Assembly: GCA_902781515.1 (NCBI GenBank)
Contig: CACZJU010000013.1
Coordinates: 1 to 64,000 of the forward strand
DNA: 64,000 nucleotides
From: an uncultured Bacteroidales bacterium
GTDB lineage: Bacteria; Bacteroidota; Bacteroidia; Bacteroidales; Bacteroidaceae
Reading direction: 5' to 3'
Within the stretch, counting starts at the first letter, position 1. Each line of letters opens with the position of its first letter. Shown piece after piece: positions 63,796 through 64,000 of this stretch. The notes under the pieces were generated by a model. The model was given only the letters and a program-made list of their open reading frames with translations, had not been told where the DNA came from and did no database searches. The position numbers and the translations under genes are program-made.

Positions 63796-64000
63796 AATTC
63801 CTCGGATTAGCCTGGATGCCGGCAGTGATTACGTGCGAGGGCAACTGAATGGCACGACGCGGGTCGTTCTTCGTAAGTGTATCGAATACTGTTATATAAC
63901 TCTCGTCCTTGACATTACGACGATAGATTTCTATGCCGTAACGCTTGACATCGAACCAACGCAGACCCTCGTGGAGACAGGTTACACGACGAGCATGAAG
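63794..64000 (-). CDS. RagB/SusD-family nutrient uptake lipoprotein, C-terminal end only
   Basis: The last 68 residues before the stop at 63794 read EGLRWFDVKRYGI and then DPRRAIQLPSHVITAGIQAN. These are the characteristic closing motifs of SusD/RagB proteins, which bind glycans or peptides over a SusC transporter. The gene continues beyond the right edge. It heads the run of three lipoprotein genes to its left. Confidence 0.9.
   Translation of the reverse strand, partial: LHARRVTCLHEGLRWFDVKRYGIEIYRRNVKDESYITVFDTLTKNDPRRAIQLPSHVITAGIQANPRN

Overview
The window looks like a chromosomal segment of a host-associated Bacteroidales bacterium, most likely of the Prevotella group. The evidence is: PorU and PorV of the type IX secretion system (T9SS), several secreted proteins with T9SS C-terminal sorting tails, a TamL/TamB pair, SusD-linked lipoproteins, a DUF4290 gene, and several promoters of the Bacteroidetes form TTTG-N19-20-TAnnTTTG. 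No rRNA, tRNA, insertion sequence, prophage or CRISPR array was recognised.

Layout. 0.4-9.6 kb: a secreted GH2 beta-galactosidase (-), divergent from a three-gene (+) run of a membrane protein, a lipoprotein with one haem-c motif, and a second GH2 enzyme. 9.6-15.7 kb: FAH-family protein, porU, porV and ispF in one overlapping (-) unit. 15.8-17.4 kb: GH29 fucosidase. 17.5-20.6 kb: rplM-rpsI-rpsB-tsf with structured leaders. 20.8-21.5 kb: MntA/HepT toxin-antitoxin pair. 21.7-26.3 kb: a 1329-residue T9SS cargo protein followed by a 56-residue peptide gene. 26.3-26.9 kb: a repeat-rich gap. 26.9-29.6 kb: GH33 sialidase and hisS. 29.7-36.7 kb: tamB-tamL. 36.9-41.8 kb: a CotH/lamin-tail T9SS protein and a TlpA-like lipoprotein. 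42.7-50.4 kb: housekeeping genes on (-): tsaB, then DUF4290-murA-rimM-dxr-rseP-lipoprotein-cca. 50.5-53.5 kb: yicC-gmk-small membrane protein-nadD-MORN protein on (+). 53.5-57.7 kb: PAP2 protein and two outer-membrane proteins. 58.0-60.1 kb: another T9SS cargo protein with its own 54-residue downstream peptide. 60.3-64.0 kb: the end of a SusC/SusD-type operon (truncated susD, Zn-metallohydrolase lipoprotein, DUF4302 lipoprotein, BACON lipoprotein).

How it fits together. Beta-galactosidase, fucosidase, sialidase and the SusD-linked lipoproteins suggest use of host mucin-type glycans. PorU and PorV are the cell-surface end of the secretion route used by the three large cargo proteins in the same window. 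TamL/TamB and RseP belong to envelope biogenesis and stress control.

Three things stand out beyond ordinary annotation. First, two paralogous short acidic peptides (MKKxYIxPxxxVV start) each lie just 3' of a T9SS cargo gene. Second, simple repeats of 7-nt (sometimes 8-nt) period occur at many gene junctions and are also translated: they form signal-peptide cores, protein termini and internal loops, including in hisS and cca. Third, two loci 31 kb apart carry a tandem repeat of 23-nt period built on the near-palindrome CATTA(G/C)TAATG.
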